DNA from: Ceratorhiza oryzae-sativae
Lineage: Eukaryota > Basidiomycota > Agaricomycetes > Cantharellales > Ceratobasidiaceae
Direction: 5' to 3'
DNA: 64,000 bases
Assembly: GCA_030998015.1 (NCBI GenBank)
Contig: JARWMV010000234.1
Coordinates: 868,001 to 932,000, forward strand
Numbering within the stretch: position 1 is the stretch's first letter; the number at the start of each line of letters is the position of its first letter. Made by a program: the position numbers and the translations under genes. The notes below the pieces were generated by a model. That model had not been told where the DNA came from. It saw only the letters and a list, made by a program, of their open reading frames with translations, and ran no database searches. Shown here in pieces: positions 34,496 through 44,631 of the stretch.

Positions 34496-36082
34496 ATGGC
34501 TAGCCCAAATCCTCCCACGTTGCCTATTCACCGTCCGCAAGATCCACAGGCGGTGCTTGAGAGTGCCAGATACATATACGAAGTGAGTGGTTAAATAGCC
34601 ATTCCATAGGATGGACAAGTTGATTTTGTCTCTAATAGAATAGCCGGCTAGTTAGACTAAACAACATTGGAATACATCGTGTTGCTGAGCAGGTTGGCTT
34701 AGGCTCTGCCAGGTGGAGAAACTAACCTAAAATTGCAAAGATTGATCAACAGGTTCGATCAGGGCTGTATTCGCCCCACACTTGGAGAGAACAACCTCTC
34801 CATCACCTACCTCCATGGCCGCTCGGCCACGAGGTTGACATACTCGACGAGAAATTCGCCAGCTCGACCGACCATTGACTGGATATTTCTGGTGTCCCTG
34901 TTGAACTTCAGCTTCTGGTCGGCGCTTCCTAGCGGCCAACGCTTTGCGGTCGAGTGGCTTCCACCGCGCTCGAAGGGTGGAAAGTCTCGGTGGGAAGGCT
35001 ACTGGGCACTCCCTGCAGCTCTAAACCGAGGTATACTGTCTTTTGTAGCACGATTCTCCTTATTCACGCGCCTTCCACCAGCGTTGCAATCCGGAATACC
35101 CATAACGGACCCAAGATTCTTCGCATCCGAAGCGGCCTGTCCAGATAGTCTGATTGAAAAAGTATTTGCTCCAGCTACCGGGTGTATTGAGAAGATCCCG
35201 TTGCTGAAAGAGAGGATTCATGTCATGAGGCAGGCAGGGAGCTTGCTAGTTACGGTTCGTCTTGGTTATTACAAAAATACTGATACTTACATGTATACCC
35301 AATAGAAATACAACGGTTCGTTTGCCAACTTTCTTGCAGATTGGCGCCAAGGGTGTTCGCCCAACGCTACCGCGGGCGGGCTAGTAGCCAAGATCACGAG
35401 TGAGTTTGAAGCATTTCGGGATGAGGGTGTATACCTGGGTAGACCCGGTAAGGCATAGTGCTTCATGACCGCCTCGCACCCACGCAAACTCTCGGATTAG
35501 TGTACTTCTGGAAGAGAGCTCAAATCTTGGTCGCCGAAACATGGTGAGTCGATCCAGCTCCACACCACAGGCTCCGGCTTTACCATTTTATTTTATTTTC
35601 GGATTGTAGGGCCGCCTTCTACCCTCCAGAAGATATCGCTTCGCCTCACCCAATATTTCCCCTAGGAGTTACTGAGTTGACCATGTTCGCTGATTATCGG
35701 GTGAGCTTATTCATGACCAAAATATCGTATACTTGACGACATCCAGGTTCCACAAATACTTCATCATCTAGGGACAATCGACTACTCTCCAACACTCACT
35801 GCCATTTTACGAGCTGGCGAGAATCTCGCTAATGGGTCCGAAACCGAAATGAGCATTCGCGCTGCAGGTATACTGGCTGTAGAAAACATCAAAACCCAAA
35901 TTCTGCAGATGCGAAGCCAAAACCCGGCATCTGACGATCACGACTCGGACATTTGCAGCGTGCTGATAGATTTCTTCTTGTGGGATCTGGCTAAAACGGT
36001 TGAGAGCACCGCAGGCGAGGAGGGCTCAGCCATCTCCCCAGCTCTAGCCCCTATCCACCGAACTCGAAGTATCTGGTACTGA
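34496..36082 (+). CDS. QNG1: Queuosine 5'-phosphate N-glycosylase/hydrolase (Qng1, DUF2419)
   Basis: Releases queuine from queuosine-5'-phosphate so that the base can be reused for tRNA modification; eukaryotes cannot make queuine. Start MASPNPPTLPIHRP at 34496. Family blocks are SARYIYE-NSRLVRLNNIGI, TIDWIFLVSLLNFSFWSALP, SRWEGYWALPAALNRG, GIPITDPRFFASEAACPDSL, KYNGSFANFLADWRQGCSP, YFWKRAQILVAETWAAFYPP, the near-invariant LTMFADYRVPQILHHLGTID, and a C-terminal helix EMSIRAAGILAVENIKTQIL. About nine introns fit. A frame break is left near 34861-34866, just before IDWIFLV, and could be two lost bases or one gained. Otherwise intact. Confidence 0.88.
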
Positions 36083-36706
36083 TAGCTTCAATTTACAACT
36101 CCACACGGGTCTCGGCCTTCGAACCTTAATATCATGTCATCTATATCTTCTTGCACTTGTGGTGGTGTGATTCTTTCGGCTATTGGTTAATAAGACGGAG
36201 CCCTGGACGACTTCAGGTAGGAAGAGCACAAATATATCAATATACCACTGCGAGGGCAGAATTCCTAGTTAATGGTTAAGACAAACGAGGCCGAGGCTAT
36301 CATAGATAATATAGACTCACATTCTCGCCCGCTGTTCGATCACTCCACCTGGTCTCAAGTTGGTCGCAGAAACATTATGAAAACGGGTGGCACGCGGACA
36401 CTCATCACGCCATTCGCTGAAGATATGCTGCAATTCGCTCCGTTCTCGGCGGGGACACTGTAAAAGTAAGTAATCGCAAAGATAGTGTGTCGGATGCCTC
36501 GGGAGAAGCGTTGTCCCATGCTGCCTCCAGTCTTCTCCATCTGAACTACAAATACGTGGAGATAAGTTGTGCCTGAAATCGCAAGATTTTGTTGCAATCC
36601 TCTCATCGAGCTACTATTTCCGCGCATATATATAAACATTCCTTGGACACCGACTCTTTTGTTTTCTTCTACAACCCCTCGGCCAGCAGCAAACACTGGT
36701 GCCAGG
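36083..36706. promoter_or_regulatory. Intergenic region with OPT promoter
   Basis: About 620 bp without a supported gene. A strong TATA-type element (TATATATAAA, about 36627-36636) lies roughly 70-80 bp upstream of the OPT start codon, followed by a pyrimidine-rich leader, a common fungal core-promoter layout. An open minus-strand frame across the OPT start is a shadow. Confidence 0.5.
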
Positions 36707-39700
36707 ATGGTTTCATCATCCACCAAGGCTTCTGAGGTCCCCGTAGGCGAACCTGTCTCGGCAATGCCCCTGGGCCCAAACCTTGCTACGAACGCTGTCA
36801 GCGTTGGTGACACCGTAGCCGCTCTCCCTGGCCAACTTTATGCCACAGACAAGGAGAAGCATTTTTCTACGGATAACATTGCAAAGGACATAGACGCATC
36901 GTTCGATGGGGAGGAGCCGCAAGCACGCCCAGGTGACCACCCGAACGATGTAAAGTACGTCAATGGAGAACCAGTCATTGAAACTGCGAGTACAGCCAGC
37001 TTAAAATGTGACCGTATATGCTAAATTACGATAATAGGGTGTGCATGTGAGCAACTTTGCCGTGGATGATCGAGACGATCAAGACCCGGCTTTGACCTGG
37101 CGGTCGTTTTGGATTGGGACTGTAGTAGCTGGCCTCGGCGCTGCACTTTCACAGGTAAATATGGCCCTAGCTCTCCACCAGCACAAAGTCACTGAAGCCT
37201 CGTGGCCAAGATCTACATATTTAAGCCCATCGAGGTTAGCGTATCTGGCATCTTCCTCTTGCTCCTGGTTTACAGCATCGGTAACGCTTGGGCCATCCTG
37301 CTTCCTCGTCCACAAACTTTTGAAGGGCGCATCCCCTGGCTTGTCCCCATTTTCCGCGTAATAAACCCAGGGCCATTTGGCCTAAAAGAAGCAAGTGTTT
37401 AAGGCCATAGCCTCATACCCGTTTAATAAGTTTACTGACTATGGGTCAAGCATGTGGTAGCAACACTTATCGCAACCACCGCAGCGTATGGATCGACCGC
37501 AGTGAATATATTTGCTGTGCAACGTGTATGTCATGTATCCTCAACACGAAGGGCCCTCCACTGACATACTTGATAGCTCTTCTACGACGCGGATGTTAAC
37601 GCCGCTACCGCGGTTCTAGCTACGTTCTCGACTGCTTGTTTTGGCTACGGGCTAGTTGGTCTCTTGCGTCCTCTCACTGTGTATCCGAGCGAAATGGTAT
37701 ACTGGGGTAACCTTCCCATTGTGACCACTTTTCAGGGTGTGTGATGCTTGCACTAGCGCATACTTTCTTGACTAATCGGTTGTCTAACAGCGTTGCATTG
37801 GGACCGCACCGCGTCCTCTAAACGCCTGAAACTTTTCTGGACAGCTTTCAGCGGCATAGCTGTCTATGAAATCTTCCCGCAATATATGTCAGCCCGTTTC
37901 ATGCCTCTCCATTATTCTCGCACCAATTAATATTCTATAGCTTCCCTCTACTAAACGGGTTTTCCGTGTTCTGCTTGGCCTCGCAGAGGGCATCGGACAA
38001 CGTCCGAGAGGTGTTTACGAACATATTTGGAGGAATCAGTGGAAATGAAGGCCTGGGGCTGCTTAGTCTCAGTTTCGATTGGCAGTATATCACCAGCTCG
38101 ACTATGAGCCTTCCCTTGATCCAGCAGGGTTAGAGTAGTTTTATTGCTTAAAGGCCATGATAACATCTTATATTTGTTTAGGAAATTCTTGGGTTGGCTA
38201 CGCCATTTGCTACATTGCAATCCTCGCCATCTATTACACGAACACATGGGATGTACGTATTTGATTTAATTGCCCAGCTATTCGTGCTCACAGCCCCGCC
38301 TAAGGCCAAATCATTCCCGATGCTCTCCACCTCTATATTCGGTATGGATGGCAAGCGATATAACCAGACTGCAGTATTCGGCCCTACTTTCACATTGAAC
38401 CATACGGCCCTTGAGGAGTATGGACTACCTCACCTCACTGGGTCCAACGCTTGGGGTAATATGACCGCTTGTTGGTCTGTAAGTGATTCGGCGATTATTT
38501 ATAAATAACTCAACCATCGTTGACATCGCGTTCTTTACGAAATATTAGATTGGCGGCTTGATTGCACATTGTTTGTGGTTTTGGCGTGGCTATGTTCTAG
38601 ACTCGTTCAACCAGGCACGCAAGCGCGCACTACCAGATCGTCATTGGCTCGTACGTTGACTGTTATCATTAGCATTTGAAACCAACCGGGTATTTTTTCA
38701 GGCAATGCAGCGTTACCAGGAGGCCCCTTGGTGGTGGTATCTCATCCTGCTCTTCCTCGCATTTTTTGCTGGTGAGTAGGTTGGCCACACATATATCGAT
38801 CGGGCTACCAACAAATCTACCAGGCCTTGTCGTGATATTCAAGGGGCATACAACGTTGCCTTGGTGGGGTTACATCTTGTCCCTGCTCGTCGGAAGTATG
38901 TCAATCAATAAACCCATATTGCCATCTTGTAACTAATGGCCGCGGTAGGCTTCATTGCTCCGTTTTCAAACCTCCTATATGCACGTCTCGGAAACGGAAT
39001 TGCTACTAATCAGCTCATGAAAATGGTAGCTGGGGCCGCTCATCCTGGGAAGCCAGTTGCCAACCTTTACTTCAGCATGTGGTCTCACGATGTGATTTCA
39101 ACTTCCATTGGGCTTGCCGGAGACTTGAAGATGGGCCAATACCGTGAGTACCAAATCTATATTAACGTATCCCTATTTGAAAAGTTACGTCCAGTAAAGA
39201 TACCACCGCGTATCATGTTTGCTACTCAAATGTGGGGCACGCTGCTCGGAGCATTCATCAACTATGCGTGAGTACATGCGCCCCAACCGCCCCGACCAAA
39301 CCTGTCTGATTCTTTTAGTGTAATGGCTTCTATCACCTCTTCTCGCCGGGAAATTCTACTTGATCCCATTGGCACGAATGTTTGGAGCGGTGCAACGGTC
39401 CAGTCCCTTAATTCCGCTGCCGTGACATGGTCTTTGGCTGGACAACTCTATGGAATTCATGGCCCCTACAAATGGATACCAGTTGGTTTGATATTTGGTA
39501 TGATTCCGACAACTATCCAATATTTTATCTGGAAGGTTGGTTCGCTATGAAATAATGATCTTGGAGAGTAGACATGAACCATTGATGACACAGAAATGGC
39601 CGAGATTGGACCAGTTGAACTGGATAAGGTTATGCTACCCGTCATATACATGGTTAGGGTGCCATTTTTATACCTCCGGGCTTAGCGCTGACAAATCACA

Positions 39701-40018
39701 CGTAGTATGCTGGGTGGTTTGTTTCAGGGGTCAACTCCGTTACAACCTCTATTATCCTGGTTGGCGTCATTTCACAGGTCTGGTTGCGCCGCCGGCACCC
39801 CGGATGGTACAATAAATACAATTATATCCTTGGAGGAGGATTGGATGGTGGAACCCAAACAATCGTCTTCATCTTGAGTTTTGCTGTATTTGGAGCCAGT
39901 GGTATTGAGAGACCGTTCCCGTCGGTAAGTTACAAGCGCGGTTGTTTATATAGGCACTAACTCTTCGTTTAAGTGGTGGGGAAATCCCTCAGACATCAAT
40001 CCTGATTATTGCCTTTGA
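36707..40018 (+). CDS. Oligopeptide transporter, OPT family
   Basis: Proton-coupled plasma-membrane uptake of small peptides or peptide-like compounds. A 100-residue soluble N-terminus precedes TWRSFWIGTVVAGLGAALSQ and IYIFKPIEVSVSGIFLLLLV. Later blocks are FRVINPGPFGLKE-HVVATLI, TVYPSEMVYWGNLP, ASSKRLKLFWTAFSGIAVYE, KRYNQTAVFGPTFTLNHTAL, RYQEAPWWWYLILLFLAFFA, MVAGAAHPGKPVANLYFSMW, DLKMGQYLKIPPRIMFATQM and SAAVTWSLAGQLYGIHGPYK. About seventeen introns fit. Two have GC donors (36986-37037, GCGAGT; 37391-37450, GCAAGT). In the last fifth, frame breaks fall at 39622-39623 and 39657-39659, both in G runs, and an in-frame TAG sits at 39703. The C-terminus (WLRRRHPGWYNKYNYILGGG) is conserved. Confidence 0.88.
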
Positions 40019-41115
40019 AGCCTCGCGGATAGTGAATGTATTGGTTTACATATCTGAATCTAAATTTATCCGTATCACACGTTGTCCCATTGGCTGCACG
40101 TATTTGTAATTACAATACGACAATACCACAGGGTGTAAAATCGATGACCGCTACAAAGAAGAAGAGACGAAGCGTCTGGCAGGAATCTAGAAACATACCG
40201 ATGTGTATCTCCCTTAGTTTTTTGAGCGCCAGGATGCTACGCTCCTGGAAAAGCCACAACCCCCATCTCTAACTACACCCAAAATGTGCCTAACTCAACC
40301 ATCGAGATGAGCAACCCGTCCTAGCTGCCTGTCTCGGCCGACCCGAATCCAGGGGTACCTGGTGTCTCTTCGAATACCACGTCGGTGCTTGGAACGGAGA
40401 TTCAGGCTTCTTTTCGCCAAGCCCCCTTCCCTCCGTAATATACCACCAGTCTCTCGTTGAACACTCCCCGGAATTCTATCCCGGAGTTTCCAACCAAACC
40501 GTCTCGATATGAGGCATCGAAATCACTCCGCAGGGTAAATTGTCCAAATGCCTCGCAATTATCCTGTCCTACTTGCTAAACCCCGCCCCGTCCCTCGTTT
40601 GGGGCCCTTCCAGCGAGTAAACCTGTTGGCTCAGCTCCCCCTTGTCCGGCTGCTCTCATTTCCCTTCAAGTGGTGGTTGGCTCCAGCCCTCTGCAACTCA
40701 TGTCTATACCACTTTATGACTCTGATGCGCAAGAACGGTGGCGTTTATCAAAGCTGAATTTATTTATTTTTTAGATCAAGAGCCAACTAACCAGGCTTCC
40801 TCCTGAGTTCACCTGAATCCGGCACTGCCGGTGGCGCTTGAGGGTTAAGTTTGGTCGCTGCGAGAGATTGGGAGAAGAAGCCACTAGGCCGAACCTTATG
40901 CAGAGGATGCAAAGTAGAGAATTCAGACCTCCTGATTTGGATTTCAATTGCGTTCATAGTCGGATCCAACCAAAGTTATAGTTTGCGCACATTTCGCGTT
41001 TGGTTTTATCTTTGTTCTTTGATGGACATGTTATTTATTTGATTTCATCCGCCGTATACTAGTACATGCGAACAACGAATGTGTAATTATAACCGTATAG
41101 CACTGGTTCAACCAG
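40019..41115. other. Region with coding-like remnants but no gene model
   Basis: About 1.1 kb downstream of the OPT gene. On the + strand, 40280-40440 reads as a Ser/Pro-rich coding-like segment (TIEMSNPS, stop, LPVSADPNPGVPGVSSNTTS, AEIQ-type continuation to QAPFPP) and 40545-40760 is another open stretch. They are interrupted by stops and lack a start or matching splice phases. This may be a gene relic or chance. A convergent partner gene begins at 41116. Confidence 0.25.
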
Positions 41116-41682
41116 CTATTCCGGAGGATTTTCGAATCGTTCTGGATTGTTGTGGCGGAAATTCCAAAAGGCCTCAAGACCTTGCTATAATGCACCATAT
41201 ATGCGGATCGTTGGTTATGTGACATAGTAGCAGACTAACGTAGTTCATACTGACCTGATAGCCATGCTGATATTCCCATGCATGGCCTCCTTCGCCATTG
41301 CCACCATGCTGTCAAGAAAGGTTCCATGAGTCAATGTCATTACATGTAACCTTCCGCAACTATACTCACCTCTTCGACGTGTTCGGCTAGCCTCTGGTCG
41401 GCTAATTCTCCATGTTCCTCGTTATTCCCTGCTCCCCAACCGTGCGCAAAACCGGTCTCATAGCGCCAGAGTTCCAGGTCAGGATTACCGTTTTCTTCCC
41501 AGTACGCTACATGGCGATCTGTGAAAGCGAGCAAGGTCATTAATAAGTCCAGAGATTAAGGAGGAATAAACAGGTGACTCCTATAACCCCAACGTATAGT
41601 GATCTATGTCGCCCGTTTTATTACCTTTGTGCGCCTCAAACTCCTGATCCCGCTCCTCTGGAAATCCACACCATTGAACCAT
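41116..41682 (-). CDS. Small acidic four-exon protein of unknown function (about 109 residues)
   Basis: Not recognised. Exons are 41682-41625, 41518-41370, 41308-41255 and 41184-41116; their summed length is 330 nt, an exact multiple of three, and every junction is GT-AG. The product starts MVQWCGFPEERDQEFEAHK. It continues RHVAYWEENGNPDLELWRYE, TGFAHGWGAGNNEEHGELAD, an alpha-helical LADQRLAEHVEE, a Gly/His-rich turn and AWEYQHGYQ, and ends GLEAFWNFRHNNPERFENPP. It is rich in aromatic and acidic residues, with no signal peptide or membrane helix. It lies alone between the OPT and nuclease genes. No function can be assigned. Confidence 0.65.
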
Positions 41683-42204
41683 ATTGTTGTTTCGATCAGA
41701 GGCTAGTGAAGTTACTCGACTGTTGCCTCAGGATGGCGGCGTCGGGGGCCTTTTATGTGTGCCTCGAAACGTAATATCACCGTGCTGTCGCGCTATAGGT
41801 ATCGTATGACCATCCCTATCGCTGCCTTGGCACTCATGGTATTTCCGTAAACTCCTTGAGTCTGAGCTGAGCGAGTGCGACTACGATAACGCTGCCGTCA
41901 AAACTCATGTACACTGTGACGGCATGTCGACCCGCCGAGCTGAAATGTGTGATGCTAACGGCATGAGAACGCCGTTCGCGCTCCGCCCGACCCTTGCCGA
42001 CATAATATCACTGCTTGGCCGCAGCATTGTCGTTGATATTATGCAATCGAGCGAAGCCGATCCGTGCTATTAACGTATTCAAGTCAACAACTCTCGTAAC
42101 GCGCTATTCGGGTAGTTCCCAAGCCCCTAAGGGTATCGTCTTATTGAAACATCTATTTAAAAAGATTGTTATAAATTACAACCCCAGGTCACTCCTCCTT
42201 GTCC
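41683..42204. other. Intergenic region
   Basis: About 520 bp between the small gene's start and the nuclease stop codon. The right half is AT-rich and likely 3' untranslated sequence of the nuclease; the left half should hold the small gene's promoter. No gene or repeat seen. Confidence 0.3.
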
Positions 42205-44631
42205 CTAGTTCGGAAACGTTGCAGTTTTGCACTTGGTATTCGAGCATGCAGTTAGACAATAAGCCGCATCCTTGAGGCATGTTGTGGCGTATACAACACA
42301 TTTTGGTTTCTGTAGAAGCGAAGCAGCCTTGAAACATTCGTCGCTTTGTGCTTTGCACACCTTCGCAGAAGCCCTGCATACAAGCTTCAGTGTCTACCCA
42401 TGTATTGGTCATGAAATGCACTCACAAACAACTGCCTCGGTTCGAGAACGATGGGAGCGGTGCCGCACACCATTGCTCAATCTTGGCCTCGCACACCTGG
42501 GGCCTCGCACCGCACAATTTCAACCTTCCGACACTCGGGTCATGGTCACTCGCGCGCAATGCAGTGGTCTCGCGCCATGTGTTAACATGGATATGCTCCC
42601 ATTCAGCACCGCCGGTTCTATTCCAGATTGCAGGCGAGACAAGAGCATGGTCGAGCTGCTGGTTGTTCATGTCATAGGTGTAAGTGTACCTCTCGACAGG
42701 GTCATGTCCAACTACGACATCGAGGTCACGCATGTCAACTGATGTATAGGGCTCGAAAGCTGCCGGAGTTTGGAGAAACTCGTTGAAGTCACCAGCGATC
42801 ATCACATTCGCTTTTGGATCGGCCTGGAGTATAGTTTTGATGAAGGCCTAGAATGACATGAGCTGAGTGTATGCCGCCAACTTGAAGTTGCGTACCGAGG
42901 TAACATCAGCTTGAGCGACGCGGGCCGAGACAGCACCGTTCACAGGGGTCCTCCAGTCACCGTGGAGTGGAGACGAACCACCCTTGGAAGATTGGTGAAC
43001 ATCGATAGCCCAAAGAGTAGCGTTTGTTACGCGAATGCGGAAATGAGCAACGAGAGGCTTGCGAGAGGCAACAAAGGCGGGGTCAAGTGGAGAGACTGGG
43101 GCAGGATTGAAGCTATAAAGTGCATTAAACAGCATGTAAGGATGAGTTAGAGCGAGAAAACATACTTAAGGGTAGCGTTGGAACCCATTCCAGAAACAAC
43201 AGCACTGTCGTTTGCACCAGCCTGGTTGAAGTTGACGAGTTCAAGGACCTCAGGCCGGTACAGGAATGCTGGGCGGATGTTTCCTCCTGGCTCTCCCCCG
43301 CTCTAGAGTGCATGCGTGAGCTGCCTTCCACTCTGGTCCAATGAGTGCAACTCACAGTGCCATCCGTAGGATCGACCTGAGCCCACGCATAATTGACCGG
43401 GGCGCCACCATCCGCGGCACTTGCATTGCGGATGGCGGCAACTAAGGCATCAAGCGTACCCTTTGCACTTGTGTTCCCATCATTTGTCGCACCGTTCTCG
43501 TCCTGGATCTCTTGCAGCCACATCACATCTGGCGCCTTCAAGTACTTGGCAATGTGCATCGCGATCACCGGCAAGTGCGCATCCTTGGGGTCTAGGTTCT
43601 CGACATTGTAGTCTCCAACGGTGAGGAGAGAGCAGTTTTCAGCGTCGGCAGTTGAGTTGGAGGCGAGGCTCGTCGGTTCAGGATTGTAATCAGGCGCGGT
43701 GAGGACTCTCGGGGCTGTAAGCGGGAGTATTCGATAAGTGTCAAAGGCGTAAGTGAGAATGCCCGTAATATCGGTGAGCGTGCTGCCGAGACGTAGACCA
43801 GTGGAGTTGGCAGCTGTCGGGGGAGGCGATGTGCCATCAAGAGCGGAACCAATAGCGATAGCCTCAGGATTGGCGTCCACTTTACCCGAATCGTCTAAAC
43901 CACCAACGTTCGTGACAGCAAACGGGGTCCGGTTGATTATTTTGCTTACCCATTGTGATAGTCAAGCCGCCCCGCTTGTTCTTTCCAGTGACTTTCCAGT
44001 CTCCGTGAGTCCAGAAGTCGCCGAAAGAATTGACTGGGAAGCCGAGTGCGACAGGTGATCGAATGGTGACAAGCATGCCAACAAGGCTTTGCCAGTAGTC
44101 GAGACCATACTCTGTGGGTTGTATGGCAAGATCGGTCTTCGAAATCTGGGACTGATTGTTGGGAACCCCAAATACATTGCCGCCGTCGAGGGAGGTGTAC
44201 TGCTGAGTGGGCGGTCCGGGGCGGTCGGTGCCGATAACTACCGGGACAACAGGGTTACCAGACGATAAAACAGTGATATTGGCCGGAGAGGTGAGCTCCC
44301 GGAGATAGATATTGTCGGTGTCCGCGGCTGCTCTGTATAACGCAACTCGGGCGCTTCCTAGTGATACCACATCTCCCACCTTCACCTGGCCTCTGACGGT
44401 CGCAGAAGTCGTGAAAACATAGATCCCACTCGACTGCACAGTCGTAACATTGCCAACATCCGCCAGCCAGAATCCAGAGGGTCCCTTGGCGGTCACAAGT
44501 CCCTGGACTGAAACGGTCTGGCCAGTATACGCGGAGCTAAATCCAGGACCGTTGATCGAGGCGATGGAGATTGTCTGCGCGGCCGCGACGGCCACAGCAC
44601 CCGAAAACGATAGCCAGCGACTGAGAACCAT
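42205..44631 (-). CDS. Secreted endonuclease/exonuclease/phosphatase-family nuclease with Cys-rich tail
   Basis: The start at 44631 gives a signal peptide (MVLSRWLSFSGAVAVAAAQT). The N-terminal beta-rich domain contains NGPGFSSAYTGQTVSVQGLV, as in large extracellular nucleases (ExeM/NucH-like), followed by an EEP domain. Active-site features are GDYNVENLDPKDAHLPVI, DVMWLQEIQDENGA (metal-binding E), LWAIDVHQSSKGG, NVMIAGDFNEF and RASDHDPSVG. Substrate is probably extracellular DNA or RNA. Introns fit in phase. A last intron (42425-42374) replaces an apparent stop and adds a Cys-rich tail of about 55 residues (LASAKVCKAQSDEC, then VVYATTCLKDAAYCLTAC), ending at TAG 42205. The tail gives eleven Cys after the catalytic domain. 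The gene appears intact. Confidence 0.85.

Noticed and set aside
39630..39658. Possible short intron in the OPT gene instead of two frame breaks
   Set aside because: It would be only 29 nt and would remove VMLPVIYM, which looks conserved in the family.
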